From Armatimonadota bacterium (GTDB taxonomy: Bacteria > Armatimonadota > DTGP01 > JAKQQT01), in NCBI GenBank assembly GCA_036504095.1, contig DASXVS010000040.1, positions 1 to 64,000 of the forward strand: a stretch of 64,000 nucleotides of DNA. Direction: 5' to 3'. The stretch's first letter is position 1; each line of letters opens with the position of its first letter. A program made the position numbers and the translations under genes. The notes under the pieces were generated by a model, which did no database searches, was not told where the DNA came from, and was given only the letters and a program-made list of their open reading frames with translations. Positions 24,461 to 34,038 of this stretch are shown here, in pieces.

Positions 24461-25825
24461 ATGAACCATACGATGAGTGCTCTCGGCCCAGAAAACTTGC
24501 GGGGTACGGCGCCGGCGAAATTGTCGCTGGTGTCACTCGGCTTTTTACCCGTGCTCGTCGCAGCGATCGCTCATCTTGCAGGCGGCCTGAATTCGCCGTG
24601 GCTGGGGCTGATGTACGTGCCGCTGGTGGCGGCGGGTTTCCGTTCCGTGGCCGTTGCGTTGACCATGGCGGGTTGGACTATGGTCTTGTACCTGGCCCTT
24701 TGGGCGGTTCACCCTGAATCCGCGCAATACGGGGTGTCTGGGCATTTGGTGCATCTTGCCACCTTCGTCGCCGTTGCTTTGGTGCCCCGCACGTTGATCG
24801 AGCGCGCGGACGCCCGACGGACCGATGTGGCCGATGACGCAGCGGCCGCGCGCACGGCTCTCGATGTCCAGCAGATGATGAGCGCCGCGTATGACCTGAA
24901 CATGACTCTCGACCTGGTGATCCTCAAGCAGCGCGAACTCCTGAAAACGGACGCCTGTGCGATTCTCCTGACCGAAGGCAGCTCATTGCGCGTTCGTGTA
25001 GCCAGCGGTATCGAAGGCGACGGGAGATCTGTGCGAATCTCCATACACGACGACGATCACGGCTGGACACCAAAGGACGGACGGCCGCAAGTGGTAGCGG
25101 ATACGTCGATTACCGCGACGCGGTACTCGGAAATAGATCCGCCTGCAAAATCGATACTCCTTGTTCCTCTGCTCGGTGTCGAGCGCCTGGTCGGTCTGCT
25201 GTACTTCGGAAGCCACCGGCCGGATGCGTTCACGTCTCACGCTGTGGACCGCGCGGAGGAGTTTTCGAACAGCGTGGTGTTTCCGGTTCAGCGGGCGTTG
25301 CTCGAGGAGGATCTCAGGCGCCTGGCGTTTACCGATGCTCAAACGTCGCTGTTCAACCACCGGCACTTTCAGGATCAGCTGGATGAGGAAGTGAGCAGGG
25401 CGCAGCGCTACGGCCGGGCCGTTTCGCTCATCCTGATGGACATCGACGATTTCAAGGTCTTCAATGATACCTTCGGCCACCCTGCGGGGGACCGTCTTCT
25501 CGCGGACCTAGCGCATACCCTGAAGGCCGATCTGCGAACGGTGGACATCGCCGCAAGGTACGGGGGCGAGGAGTTCGTCGTCATCTGCCCGGAAACACAG
25601 CGCGATCAAGCGATGATACTAGCTGAACGCCTCTGTGCTACCATAGCTGATGAACGATTCCACGTGGATGGAGGAGAGAGCCAACCCGTGACCGTGAGCA
25701 TCGGCGTGGCGTCATATCCACAGGACGCCCGCAACAAGACTGAACTTGTGGACGCCGCCGACCACGCGCTGTATGAAGCGAAGCGCCGCGGCAAGAACTG
25801 TGTCGTGCCATTTTCGGCGTCATAG
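24461..25825 (+). CDS. Membrane diguanylate cyclase with GAF domain
   Basis: About 454 residues. Residues 20-115 contain four or five hydrophobic segments, residues about 140-280 a GAF-like domain (LKTDACAILLTEGSS, then SILLVPLLGVERLVGLLYF), and residues 295-450 a GGDEF domain. The active site reads ARYGGEEFVVICPE (GGEEF), and RTVD five residues upstream forms an intact inhibitory I-site, so it should make c-di-GMP and be product-inhibited. The start is uncertain (ATG 24461 or 24473; a TTG at 24449 is possible). It follows argH by about 50 bases and may be read through from it. Confidence 0.87.
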   Translation: MNHTMSALGPENLRGTAPAKLSLVSLGFLPVLVAAIAHLAGGLNSPWLGLMYVPLVAAGFRSVAVALTMAGWTMVLYLALWAVHPESAQYGVSGHLVHLATFVAVALVPRTLIERADARRTDVADDAAAARTALDVQQMMSAAYDLNMTLDLVILKQRELLKTDACAILLTEGSSLRVRVASGIEGDGRSVRISIHDDDHGWTPKDGRPQVVADTSITATRYSEIDPPAKSILLVPLLGVERLVGLLYFGSHRPDAFTSHAVDRAEEFSNSVVFPVQRALLEEDLRRLAFTDAQTSLFNHRHFQDQLDEEVSRAQRYGRAVSLILMDIDDFKVFNDTFGHPAGDRLLADLAHTLKADLRTVDIAARYGGEEFVVICPETQRDQAMILAERLCATIADERFHVDGGESQPVTVSIGVASYPQDARNKTELVDAADHALYEAKRRGKNCVVPFSAS

Positions 25826-25837
25826 TGACTCCCGTTT

Positions 25838-26869
25838 ATGCCTCAAACCATGTCAACCCCTGACCCCGTATCAAACCCATCAAAAAGCAAACCGCGTCGA
25901 CCGGCGGCATTCCTGCAATATCGCAGCTCTATCGTCCTGGCCCTGATGTTCTTTGTCGCGGCGGGACTCTCCGACCGCTTTCTGACGCCGCGCAATCTGG
26001 TCCAGGTCATCAGCCAGAACTCGGTGGTCGGCATACTCGCGGTCGGGATGACCTTCGTGATCCTCGCCGCGGGAATCGATCTCAGCGTCGGCTCCATGAT
26101 GCTTTTTGCCGGGGTTGTGACCGCCGGGATATTGAAATCCGGGCAGGTCGCGCCGGGTTCGGCGATCGTGGCCTGCCTTGGAATCGGCGCTCTGCTCGGT
26201 CTTACAAACGGGATACTTGTCGCCGGGCTTCGCCTCCCGCCATTCATCGCCACGTTGGCGATGCAGGTTGGCGCGATCAGCATGGGGCAGCTCTACAGCC
26301 ATGGCTCCCCGATAATCATCGGCGACAAGCTGCCGCAGTCCATTCAGTTTTTCGACCTGTTCCTCTTCGCCCCCCCGGCGACCCAGCGCACGGACCCGCA
26401 TGCGTTCCCCGGGATTCCGATATCCGGCGTCATCTTCCTGCTTGTGGCGGTTGGCGCCTGGATCGTGCTCACTCGAACGCGATACGGACGCTACGTTTAC
26501 GCGCTGGGAGGCAGCCCCGAGGCGACCCGCCTCAGCGGCATCAACATACGGGTGATCGAAGCGTCCGTCTATGTCATCAGCGGAGCGTTGGCGGGCATAG
26601 CCGCGCTGGTCTACACAGCGCGACTACAGAGCGGACAGGCTCTCTATGGCCTCAACCTCGAGCTGGATGCCATCGCGGCGGCGGTGATCGGCGGCGCCAG
26701 CCTGATGGGAGGCGTCGGGACCATCGGCGGCACCGTCATCGGCGTGTTGTTCGTAGGCATTTTGATCAACGTCATGCAGCTAAGAAACGTCGATCCTTAC
26801 CTCCAGGGCGGCATCCGCGCTCTGGCAATTGTGATCGGAGTACTCATTCAGACGAAGCGCAAGAATTGA
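25838..26869 (+). CDS. ABC sugar transporter permease (RbsC-type)
   Basis: A 343-residue inner-membrane permease of the ribose/xylose family. The motif GIDLSVGSMMLFAGVV and the EAA-like region GGSPEATRLSGINIRV are diagnostic, followed by VIGGASLMGGVGTIGGTVIG. The first 25 residues are a proline- and lysine-rich cytosolic tail. It begins 12 bases after the cyclase stop. The usual RbsA ATPase is not next to it; a binding protein follows, then an ATPase and two permeases of another subfamily. Confidence 0.88.
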   Translation: MPQTMSTPDPVSNPSKSKPRRPAAFLQYRSSIVLALMFFVAAGLSDRFLTPRNLVQVISQNSVVGILAVGMTFVILAAGIDLSVGSMMLFAGVVTAGILKSGQVAPGSAIVACLGIGALLGLTNGILVAGLRLPPFIATLAMQVGAISMGQLYSHGSPIIIGDKLPQSIQFFDLFLFAPPATQRTDPHAFPGIPISGVIFLLVAVGAWIVLTRTRYGRYVYALGGSPEATRLSGINIRVIEASVYVISGALAGIAALVYTARLQSGQALYGLNLELDAIAAAVIGGASLMGGVGTIGGTVIGVLFVGILINVMQLRNVDPYLQGGIRALAIVIGVLIQTKRKN

Positions 26870-26950
26870 TTTCGGTGCGCGGGCTTCACTCCCCTCGGGG
26901 CGCGCCCGCCATTCTTCGGTAGACGTCGATACCCCCAGAAGGAGATTTCA

Positions 26951-27907
26951 ATGGTGAACAAGACAGTAATGCTTTCCGCGTTCGGCGTGGCACTCCTCGC
27001 CGGTTGCACTCCAAAGACGGCTCCAGGCAACGGAGCGCCGGCCGCCCCCGCCGGAAAAACCTTTGTGATCGGATACTCTCAAAGCACGTTGCAGGATCCA
27101 TGGCGCAAGGCCATGAACTCCGAACTGGAGGCTGAGGAGAAGCTGCATTCAAACGTCACCGTGAACAAGCAGGACGCGCAGAACGTGGCCAGCACTCAGA
27201 TCAACCAGGTGGAGACGCTCGATACACAGGGCATCGACGCGCTGATGATCAGCCCGAAGGAAAGCGGACCGCTGACGCCGGAAGTGAGCAAGATCTTCAA
27301 GAAGGGCATTCCTGTTATCCTCCTGGATCGCGGCATCGACGGTCCCAACTACACCACACTCGTTGGCGCGGACAACACGCTCATCGGCAAGCAGGCCGGC
27401 GAGTACGTCAAGTCCAAATTCCCCAATGGCGCCAGAATCGTTGAGATCGCGGGGATTCCGGACGCCACAGCGACCCGGGAACGCGCGAAAGGCTTCCGCG
27501 ACGGCCTCGGCGATCTGAAGAAATACCCGATCGTCGCCAGCCAGCCGGCGGACTACAAGCGGGGCCCCGCCATCGACGTCATGAACACCATCGTGACGGG
27601 CAACGACAACATCCAGGTGGTCTACGCGCACAACGACGAAATGGCGCTCGGAGCCGTCAAGGTCCTCAAGGACCGCGGGCTCCTGAAAAGCATCGCCGTC
27701 ATCGGTGTGGACGGCCAGAACGAAGCCATTGACGCCGTTGCCAAAGGTGATATGGCGGCGACCTTTGTGTATCCCCGACCGGGGGCCGAAGGTCTGAAGG
27801 CCGCGATCGCCGTGCTGGAAGGCAAGAAGGTCGAGAAGCGCATTACGCTGCCTACCATCCAGATCACAAAGGAAAACGCGGCGCAGTACCAGGGCAAGGG
27901 ATTCTAG
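26951..27907 (+). CDS. Sugar-binding lipoprotein (RbsB/periplasmic-binding family 1)
   Basis: A 318-residue lipoprotein with lipobox LLAGC (Cys18). The mature part is a type-I periplasmic binding protein: FVIGYSQSTLQDPWRKAMNS, GIDALMISPKESGPL, PVILLDRGIDGPNYTTLVGA and VYAHNDEMALGAVKVLKD. Such proteins deliver ribose, galactose, inositol or autoinducer-2 to RbsC-type permeases. GAAGGAGA precedes the ATG. Lying just after the RbsC-type permease, it is probably that permease's partner. Confidence 0.9.
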   Translation: MVNKTVMLSAFGVALLAGCTPKTAPGNGAPAAPAGKTFVIGYSQSTLQDPWRKAMNSELEAEEKLHSNVTVNKQDAQNVASTQINQVETLDTQGIDALMISPKESGPLTPEVSKIFKKGIPVILLDRGIDGPNYTTLVGADNTLIGKQAGEYVKSKFPNGARIVEIAGIPDATATRERAKGFRDGLGDLKKYPIVASQPADYKRGPAIDVMNTIVTGNDNIQVVYAHNDEMALGAVKVLKDRGLLKSIAVIGVDGQNEAIDAVAKGDMAATFVYPRPGAEGLKAAIAVLEGKKVEKRITLPTIQITKENAAQYQGKGF

Positions 27908-27914
27908 CCGCGGC

Positions 27915-27982
27915 GTTCAGTGTTCAGCATCCGCCGGGTGGGGTGAAAGATGCTCGCCGGATGCTGTATGCTGGATGCTGAC
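27915..27982. repeat. Imperfect inverted repeat of CAGCATCC/GGATGCTG words
   Basis: The left arm GTTCAGTGTTCAGCATCCG (27915-27933) matches the reverse complement of the right arm region 27958-27982 (words GGATGCTGTATGCTGGATGC) with gaps. It fills the 76-base gap between the binding-protein and ATPase genes, and the right arm abuts the ATPase ATG at 27984. No clear ribosome site remains there. Confidence 0.6.
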
Positions 27983-27983
27983 C

Positions 27984-29477
27984 ATGCCTCTGCTCCAACT
28001 GACCGATATCACGGTTCGCTACGGCGATTTCGCCGCTTTGGATGGCGTCTCCGCTTCCGTGCGCGCCGGCGCGGCCGTTGCGCTCCTGGGAGAGAACGGA
28101 GCGGGAAAATCCACCCTCTCGAAGGTCGCCTACGGGATGTGTCGCCCCGATCGCGGCGAACTGACGTGGGACGGCCGCCGCGTACACCTCAATGACCCGG
28201 CCGCCGCGCGCGCGATCGGCATCGGAATGGTGCATCAGCATTTCACCCTCGTGCCGGCGATGACGGTCGCGGAAAACCTCGCCCTTGCCGCTCCCGCACA
28301 TTCCAGCGTTGCGCCCCGCAAGATGCGTGAGGCGGCTCGAAACATGATGGACCGCATGGGTCTCCCGGTCGATCCGGATGCAATTGCCGGCCGTCTGCCG
28401 GTCGGTCTGCAACAACGTGTGGAAATCCTCAAGGCGCTCAGTATCCCGACGCGACTGCTCATCCTCGACGAACCGACGGCTGTGCTTGCTCCCAAAGAGG
28501 TCGAGGATCTATTTCGCGTGCTGGCCCGCCTGAGGGACGAGGGCGCCTCGCTCATCCTCATTACGCACAAACTCCCGGAAGCGCTGGCCATCGCGGACGA
28601 CGTCATCGTGCTTCGACGCGGGAAGGTGGAGCTTGCGGCGACGCGAGGAGAGGTTAACGAGGGCGTGCTCTCCTCGGCGATGATCGGCCGGGCGTTGTTT
28701 GCGCCGCAGCCTTTGGATCCAGCGGCTCCGGGCGATATGGTAATGGAAACTGGCGCGGCCGGCTTGGGTGGAATCCGGGCCGGCGAAACGGTTGGCGTGG
28801 CCGGCGTCGAGGGCAACGGGCAGACGGAACTGGCGGAAACGGTGGTCGGACTGCGACCGGATTTCGCGGTGCGTCTCAGCGAAAACGGACGGCTTGTGGA
28901 TGCTTCAAGATGGCCGGTGGCGCGCCGGCTTGGCTGGGGCATGGCGCACATTCCGGACGACCGGCATGCCGTGGCGCTTGCACTCACCATGTCAGTCAGC
29001 GAAAACCTGTTTCTGTCCGGGGACCGCTTGCCGCATCACGGTCCATGGGTAGACGCGCCGCGTATGCGCGCCGAGGTGGCGCGGATGATTGCCGAATACG
29101 ATATCCGGACGCCTAGCGCAGAGATGGCGGTCGGCGGCGTTTCGGGCGGTAACCAGCAGAAGGTGGTGGTGGCGCGCGAACTGGGGCGCCGCCCCCGGCT
29201 CCTTGTCGCGGTAAACCCGACCCGCGGGCTGGATGTATCCGCTACGGAATTCGTGCATAACGCCCTGAGGGACCACAGAGCCCGCGGCGGAGCGACCCTT
29301 CTGATATCGAGCGAGCTGGACGAATTGCTGACGCTTTCAGATCGCATCGCGGTGATGTATGATCGACGGATCGTCGGCTCGCTGTCGCCCGGGTCCACGG
29401 CGGATGACCGCGACGTTCTGGGAGGGATGATGCTCGGCAGATCGAGTGGCGCGCCGCCGTCCGGGGCGGCGCAATGA
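27984..29477 (+). CDS. Nucleoside/simple-sugar ABC transporter ATPase, two nucleotide-binding domains
   Basis: A 497-residue double ATPase of the YufO/BMP-type family. The first domain has Walker A LLGENGAGKSTL, the family-typical MVHQHFTLVPAMTVAENLAL, LPVGLQQRVEILKAL and LLILDEPTAVL. The second domain is shortened at its front, has the degenerate loop GVEGNGQTEL, then SGGNQQKVVVARELG and NPTRGLD. The ATG at 27984 is preferred to one at 27975 because family members begin PLLQLTDI. It overlaps the next permease gene by four bases (ATGA). Confidence 0.87.
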   Translation: MPLLQLTDITVRYGDFAALDGVSASVRAGAAVALLGENGAGKSTLSKVAYGMCRPDRGELTWDGRRVHLNDPAAARAIGIGMVHQHFTLVPAMTVAENLALAAPAHSSVAPRKMREAARNMMDRMGLPVDPDAIAGRLPVGLQQRVEILKALSIPTRLLILDEPTAVLAPKEVEDLFRVLARLRDEGASLILITHKLPEALAIADDVIVLRRGKVELAATRGEVNEGVLSSAMIGRALFAPQPLDPAAPGDMVMETGAAGLGGIRAGETVGVAGVEGNGQTELAETVVGLRPDFAVRLSENGRLVDASRWPVARRLGWGMAHIPDDRHAVALALTMSVSENLFLSGDRLPHHGPWVDAPRMRAEVARMIAEYDIRTPSAEMAVGGVSGGNQQKVVVARELGRRPRLLVAVNPTRGLDVSATEFVHNALRDHRARGGATLLISSELDELLTLSDRIAVMYDRRIVGSLSPGSTADDRDVLGGMMLGRSSGAPPSGAAQ

Positions 29478-30523
29478 GCCATTTGACCAGGGCGTATCGG
29501 TCATTCCTCCGGTCGGGACTATCTTCGGTAGTGATGTCCCTGGTCGCGGGGCTGCTGATCGGCGCTGTGGTGATTTTGGCCACAGGCGGCAGTGTTGCGC
29601 AGGCGTTTGCCGCCTTCCTCTCCGGCGCGTTAGGCGGGCGCTATGAGATCTCCGAAACGCTCGTGCGCGCAATTCCGTTGCTGTTCACGGGGTTGGCCGT
29701 TGCGGTCGCCTTCAGAGGTGGCGTGTGGAACATCGGTGCGGAAGGTCAGCTGCTTGCGGGCGCCACCGCCGTGGCCGCGCTGGGGCGGGCGGGCGAGGCG
29801 TGGCCTGCCTGGGCGCTCGTTCCCATGCTTTTCGTGGCCGCCGCGGCGGCGGGCGCGGCTTGGGGGGGCATCGCGGCGTTCCTGAAGGTCAAGCGCAACG
29901 TGCCGGAAGTCATCGCCACGATCATGTTGAACTTCCTGGCGCTGAACCTGGTAAGCGCGCTGATTCACGGACCGCTCATCGAAAAGGCGCGCTCCTATCC
30001 GCAGTCGGAGCCGCTTTCGCCGGCCGCAACGCTGCCGGTACTGGTCCCGCCGGCGCGGGTGCACGCCGGGCTATTCATTGCCATCGTCGTGGCGGCCGCC
30101 ATCGGCGTATGGCTCTTTCGTTCCGTGCACGGCTATCGCGTGCGTGTCGTGGGGCAGAACCTGAAGGCCGCCGAGGCCGCCGGCTTCGATCCGCCGCGGA
30201 TCATCTGGCACGTCTTCCTTCTGGGAGGGGCCATCGCGGGATTGGGGGGCGCCGTGGAAATGATGGGTGTGAACCACATACTCACGGATAGTTTTTCGCC
30301 GGGCTGGGGTTACACCGCGATAGCGGTCGCCCTCCTCGGGGAGTTGCGTCCGGCCGGTGTGTGCCTGGCGGCCCTCCTCTTCGGCGCGTTGGACGCGGGC
30401 GCGGGCGCGATGGAGGCGCAGGCCAACGTGTCGCATGTGGTCGCGCAGGTGGTGCAGGGTGTGGTCATATTCATCGTGGGCGTGCGGACGGCTTTGGCGG
30501 TGCGCGCCGCGAGGGAGACGTAA
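29474..30523 (+). CDS. ABC transporter permease, YufP-like
   Basis: A 349-residue permease with eight to ten hydrophobic segments. GGVWNIGAEGQLLAGAT and VVGQNLKAAEAAGFDPPRI are the conserved loops of the nucleoside (BMP) permease pair, and GWGYTAIAVALLGELRPAG is the characteristic C-terminal segment. It overlaps the ATPase gene by four bases and lies two bases before the second permease gene. The three genes should form one complex, but no BMP-family binding lipoprotein is in the window. Confidence 0.86.
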   Translation: MSHLTRAYRSFLRSGLSSVVMSLVAGLLIGAVVILATGGSVAQAFAAFLSGALGGRYEISETLVRAIPLLFTGLAVAVAFRGGVWNIGAEGQLLAGATAVAALGRAGEAWPAWALVPMLFVAAAAAGAAWGGIAAFLKVKRNVPEVIATIMLNFLALNLVSALIHGPLIEKARSYPQSEPLSPAATLPVLVPPARVHAGLFIAIVVAAAIGVWLFRSVHGYRVRVVGQNLKAAEAAGFDPPRIIWHVFLLGGAIAGLGGAVEMMGVNHILTDSFSPGWGYTAIAVALLGELRPAGVCLAALLFGALDAGAGAMEAQANVSHVVAQVVQGVVIFIVGVRTALAVRAARET

Positions 30524-30525
30524 CG

Positions 30526-31431
30526 GTGGATTTCCTCCACGGGGCGATGATTCTGGCGGCGCCGCTGCTCCTGGCGGCGCTGGGTGAACTGATTTCGGAA
30601 CGGGCGGGCGTGCTGAACATCGGCCTGGAAGGCATGATGCTCTGTGGCGCCCTCGCGGCGTTTATGGGCGCCCATGCGAGCGGTTCCGCAGTCGCCGGCC
30701 TGTTCGCGGCCGTCATCGCGGGAACCACGATGGCCGGCGTGTTTGCTCTGATGACGGTTGTTTTGCGCGCGGACCAGGTCATCACCGGAACCGGCGTCAA
30801 CCTCGTGGGGCTCGGTCTGACGGGCGCAATCTACCGGGCAGCATACTCGCTGTCGTCGGCCACGTTGTCGATTACGCCGTTGGGTCCCGTCAAATGGCCG
30901 ATCATCGGATCGATTCCGGTGATCGGACCCTTATTGTTCACCCAGAACCCGCTTGTGCCGGTCTCAATCGCGCTGGCTCCAATTGTCTGGTGGTTTCTGT
31001 ACCGTACGCGGACCGGCCTGATGCTGCGGGCGTGCGGCGAGAAGCCGGAGGCGGCGGACACGGCGGGCTACTCGGTGGTGCGCCTCCGCTTCCTGGCCGT
31101 TCTCATCGGCGGCGCGCTCGCCGGGCTGGGTGGCGGCTACCTTTCGGTGGCGCAGGGCAATACATTTGTGGAGGGGATGACGAATGGCAGGGGGTTCATC
31201 GCCCTCGCCCTGGTCATATTCGGGCGATGGAAGCCCTGGGGAATGGTGGCCGGCGCGCTGTTCTTCGGCGCAGCGGCCCAGTGCAAATACGCGCTGCCGG
31301 GAACCGGGATCGGCGTATCCCCACAAGTGATCGAAATGGTGCCGTACGCGGCAACTCTGTTGGCATTGGCGCTTCTGCGGCGCGACGGGGCTTCGGGCCC
31401 CGCGGCCCTGGCGAAGCCATATCGACGCTGA
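30526..31431 (+). CDS. ABC transporter permease, YufQ-like
   Basis: A 301-residue permease, the second subunit of the nucleoside-type transporter. The N-terminus ISERAGVLNIGLEGMMLCGA is the hallmark of this subunit. LRACGEKPEAADTAGYSV is the coupling loop, and GRGFIALALVIFGRWKPWG follows. GTG 30526 is preferred because GAGGGAGA lies eight bases upstream and the conserved N-terminus begins there; a longer frame overlapping the previous gene is spurious. The end of the gene is 34 bases from the M14 peptidase start. Confidence 0.86.
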   Translation: MDFLHGAMILAAPLLLAALGELISERAGVLNIGLEGMMLCGALAAFMGAHASGSAVAGLFAAVIAGTTMAGVFALMTVVLRADQVITGTGVNLVGLGLTGAIYRAAYSLSSATLSITPLGPVKWPIIGSIPVIGPLLFTQNPLVPVSIALAPIVWWFLYRTRTGLMLRACGEKPEAADTAGYSVVRLRFLAVLIGGALAGLGGGYLSVAQGNTFVEGMTNGRGFIALALVIFGRWKPWGMVAGALFFGAAAQCKYALPGTGIGVSPQVIEMVPYAATLLALALLRRDGASGPAALAKPYRR

Positions 31432-31465
31432 GCCGATAATGGCCGTTCGCGAAAGGAATCGGGAC

Positions 31466-33991
31466 ATGGACGCGACTTTGAGCACGGAATGGTTGAAAGC
31501 GGCCAAAGAGTACACGGCGCTGATGGCCTATGCGCCGGGCGAGCGGTTGAGCACGCCCGAACAGGTGGGGGCGGCGGTTCAGGGCATCGCGAAGAAACAC
31601 CCGAAGACGTGCTCGCTCGAAACATACGGCCATTCAGTCGAGGGCCGGCCGCTTCAACTGCTGACCATCGCCTCCGCAGTCAACAAACCGCGCCTGGGAG
31701 AGATTCGCAAGGCCAACCAGTCGATGGTCGCCAAGGCCTCCAATCCTCCCGTCGACTTGCCGGCGACGGTCTGGATCATCGCCAACGTGCACGGCGATGA
31801 GCACTCGACCGCCGAGGCCGCCGTCGCACTCGCCGCCTGCCTGGCCGATGGCTCCGACCCTCTGCTTTCCAACGCTGTTGTATGCATCGATCCGTGCCAG
31901 AATCCGGACGGTCGCGCGCGTTCGGTCAACTCCTATTACTCGCTATTCGGTTTGAAACCACGCCGCGATGCAGACGCCGCCGAGCATTGGGACCCGTGGG
32001 AAGGCGGACGCGGGAACCACTATTTCTTCGATATGAACCGTGACTGGTTTCCGCTGACCCAGCCCGAATCGCAGGCTCGGGTCAACGCGTTCCTGTCCTG
32101 GAGGCCTCAGGTCGTCGCGGATTTGCACGAAATGTGGTGGGATAGCCGCTTTTTCTTCCCTCCCCCGGCGCGCCCAATGAACCCTAACCTGGGCGAGCAC
32201 ATACTTCGCTGGTGGGAGCACATGGGGCGCCGGATCGGCAAGACATTCGATGCCAACGGCTGGGACTATTGGACCGGCGAGATATTCGACGCCTTTTTCC
32301 CGGGCTACGGGGAAGCATTCCCCTCAATCCACGGTTCGATCGGGATGACGTTTGAGCAGGCATCGGCGGCCGGCATCGAGGTTGAGCGCAAAGACGGAAC
32401 GCTCCTGACGTTTGAGGAGGCCATTCGGCACCACTTTGTGGCATCGCTGACGGTCTGCCGCGTCGCCGCGGAGCGGCGCGCCGATCTCTTGAAGGACACC
32501 GTGGAGTACTTCGCCGGCGCGGCGAAATCGATCCCCGATGCGGGCATCGCCGCCTACGTCTTCCCGGACTCTGGTTTCGGCACGCCCGCCGAACACCTTG
32601 CGAGCCTGCTCTCGGCGCAAGGCATCGTTGTAGAGCGCTTGAGGAAACGTACGGTTGTTGCGGCGCGGCCGTATGACGGCGGCGAGGAGGAAATGACGGA
32701 GTTCGACGCCGGCTCGATTATCGTCCGCCTGGATCAACCGGAAGGCCGCGCCGCTCGGGCGCTTCTGGAGCGTGAGACGGAGATCGATTCCGCGTTTGTT
32801 GCGGAACAAATGCGCCGCCTTGCCGAACGCATGCCGGCGGAGATATACGACCACACGGCTTGGTCGCTCCCTCTGGCGCTGGGAGTCCGCGCCTTCTCGC
32901 TCAAGGATGCAAACCTCACCGGTGAGCCGTGGAAACCCAGACCACTCAAGCCCGTCAGCCAACCGGAATACGGATTCCTGATCCGCTCTGACTCGATGGC
33001 GGCGCTCACAGTTCTATGCGGGTTGCTGAACGAGGGTGTGCGCGTTCACGTGGCGCGGAGGGATTTCGCAGTGGGCGGCCAGGATTACCGGAGTGGCACG
33101 TTCATCATCAAACAGAGCGATCAGCCCCTGCCGTGGGAGGACGTCTGCGGCAAGGTCGCAGCGGCCGCGACAGAATATGGCGCGGCACTCGTTGGTGTCG
33201 ATTCCGCGTGGACCGATGAGGGCATCAATCTGGGAAGCGACCATGTGGCGCTAGTGAAGCTCCCGAGGGTGGCCGTGCTCTACGCCGAACCAACATCGAC
33301 CCTGTCGTACGGCTGGATGGCCCACCTTTTCGAACAGCGCCTCGATCTTCCGTTCACCCCGGTCCGAGCGCATCGTCTGAAAGACGCCGACCTGCGCAAG
33401 TACGATGTCATCGTGCTTCCTGACGGCCGGAAGGAAGGCTACGCCGCGCATTTGGATGACGACCTCTGGAAAAATCTGCACGACTGGGTGCGGCAAGGCG
33501 GCACGCTGATCGCGATCGGGGGGGCGGCCGCCTGCATCGCCGGCAAGGGGAAGGACTGGACGACCAGCCGGGCCGTCACCGACCTGCGTGATGCCGGACC
33601 GGAGGCAAAGGCCGAAAAGGAAGAGATCGTCCCGCCGGAGTTCCGGCCGGAGAGGGTGCCGGGCGCCGCGCTCCGGGTGACGCTGGACCGCCACCAGTGG
33701 GCCACTCTGGGTTTCGGCGACGAGAGCCACGTGTTGTGCTCGACCGACCTTATACTGACTCCCAGCGTGGAAGGGCGAAATGCGGCGGTCTTCGTTCAGG
33801 AGAGCCGTCTGGTGCTGTCCGGGCTGGTGTGGGACAAGATGCGCCCGGCGATCGCCGGCAAGGCGTACCTGGTGGACGAGACGCAGGGAAAAGGGCACGT
33901 GCTGCTCTTCGCCGGTGATCCGAACCAGCGCGGCTACTGGGACGTGACCAGCCGCCTGTTCGCGAACGCAGTGCTGCTGGGACCAAGGTAG
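31466..33991 (+). CDS. M14-family zinc carboxypeptidase-like protein with amidotransferase-like C-terminus
   Basis: An 841-residue protein without a signal peptide. The M14 core lies in residues about 40-330: zinc ligands in NVHGDEHSTAE (HxxE), the substrate arginine in NPDGRARSVNSYY, and the third ligand in VVADLHEMWW. Residues about 600-700 contain PDGRKEGYAAHLDDDLWK and GGTLIAIGGAAAC, as in class-I glutamine amidotransferase-like folds found in large M14 proteins. AAGGAA precedes ATG 31466. It may degrade peptides, but the large family is poorly characterised and the import genes upstream are not clearly related. Confidence 0.82.
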   Translation: MDATLSTEWLKAAKEYTALMAYAPGERLSTPEQVGAAVQGIAKKHPKTCSLETYGHSVEGRPLQLLTIASAVNKPRLGEIRKANQSMVAKASNPPVDLPATVWIIANVHGDEHSTAEAAVALAACLADGSDPLLSNAVVCIDPCQNPDGRARSVNSYYSLFGLKPRRDADAAEHWDPWEGGRGNHYFFDMNRDWFPLTQPESQARVNAFLSWRPQVVADLHEMWWDSRFFFPPPARPMNPNLGEHILRWWEHMGRRIGKTFDANGWDYWTGEIFDAFFPGYGEAFPSIHGSIGMTFEQASAAGIEVERKDGTLLTFEEAIRHHFVASLTVCRVAAERRADLLKDTVEYFAGAAKSIPDAGIAAYVFPDSGFGTPAEHLASLLSAQGIVVERLRKRTVVAARPYDGGEEEMTEFDAGSIIVRLDQPEGRAARALLERETEIDSAFVAEQMRRLAERMPAEIYDHTAWSLPLALGVRAFSLKDANLTGEPWKPRPLKPVSQPEYGFLIRSDSMAALTVLCGLLNEGVRVHVARRDFAVGGQDYRSGTFIIKQSDQPLPWEDVCGKVAAAATEYGAALVGVDSAWTDEGINLGSDHVALVKLPRVAVLYAEPTSTLSYGWMAHLFEQRLDLPFTPVRAHRLKDADLRKYDVIVLPDGRKEGYAAHLDDDLWKNLHDWVRQGGTLIAIGGAAACIAGKGKDWTTSRAVTDLRDAGPEAKAEKEEIVPPEFRPERVPGAALRVTLDRHQWATLGFGDESHVLCSTDLILTPSVEGRNAAVFVQESRLVLSGLVWDKMRPAIAGKAYLVDETQGKGHVLLFAGDPNQRGYWDVTSRLFANAVLLGPR

Positions 33992-34038
33992 GGATGAACC
34001 GGAAAGGAGCCGGCTATAATGGCGGCTCCTATCGTGGT

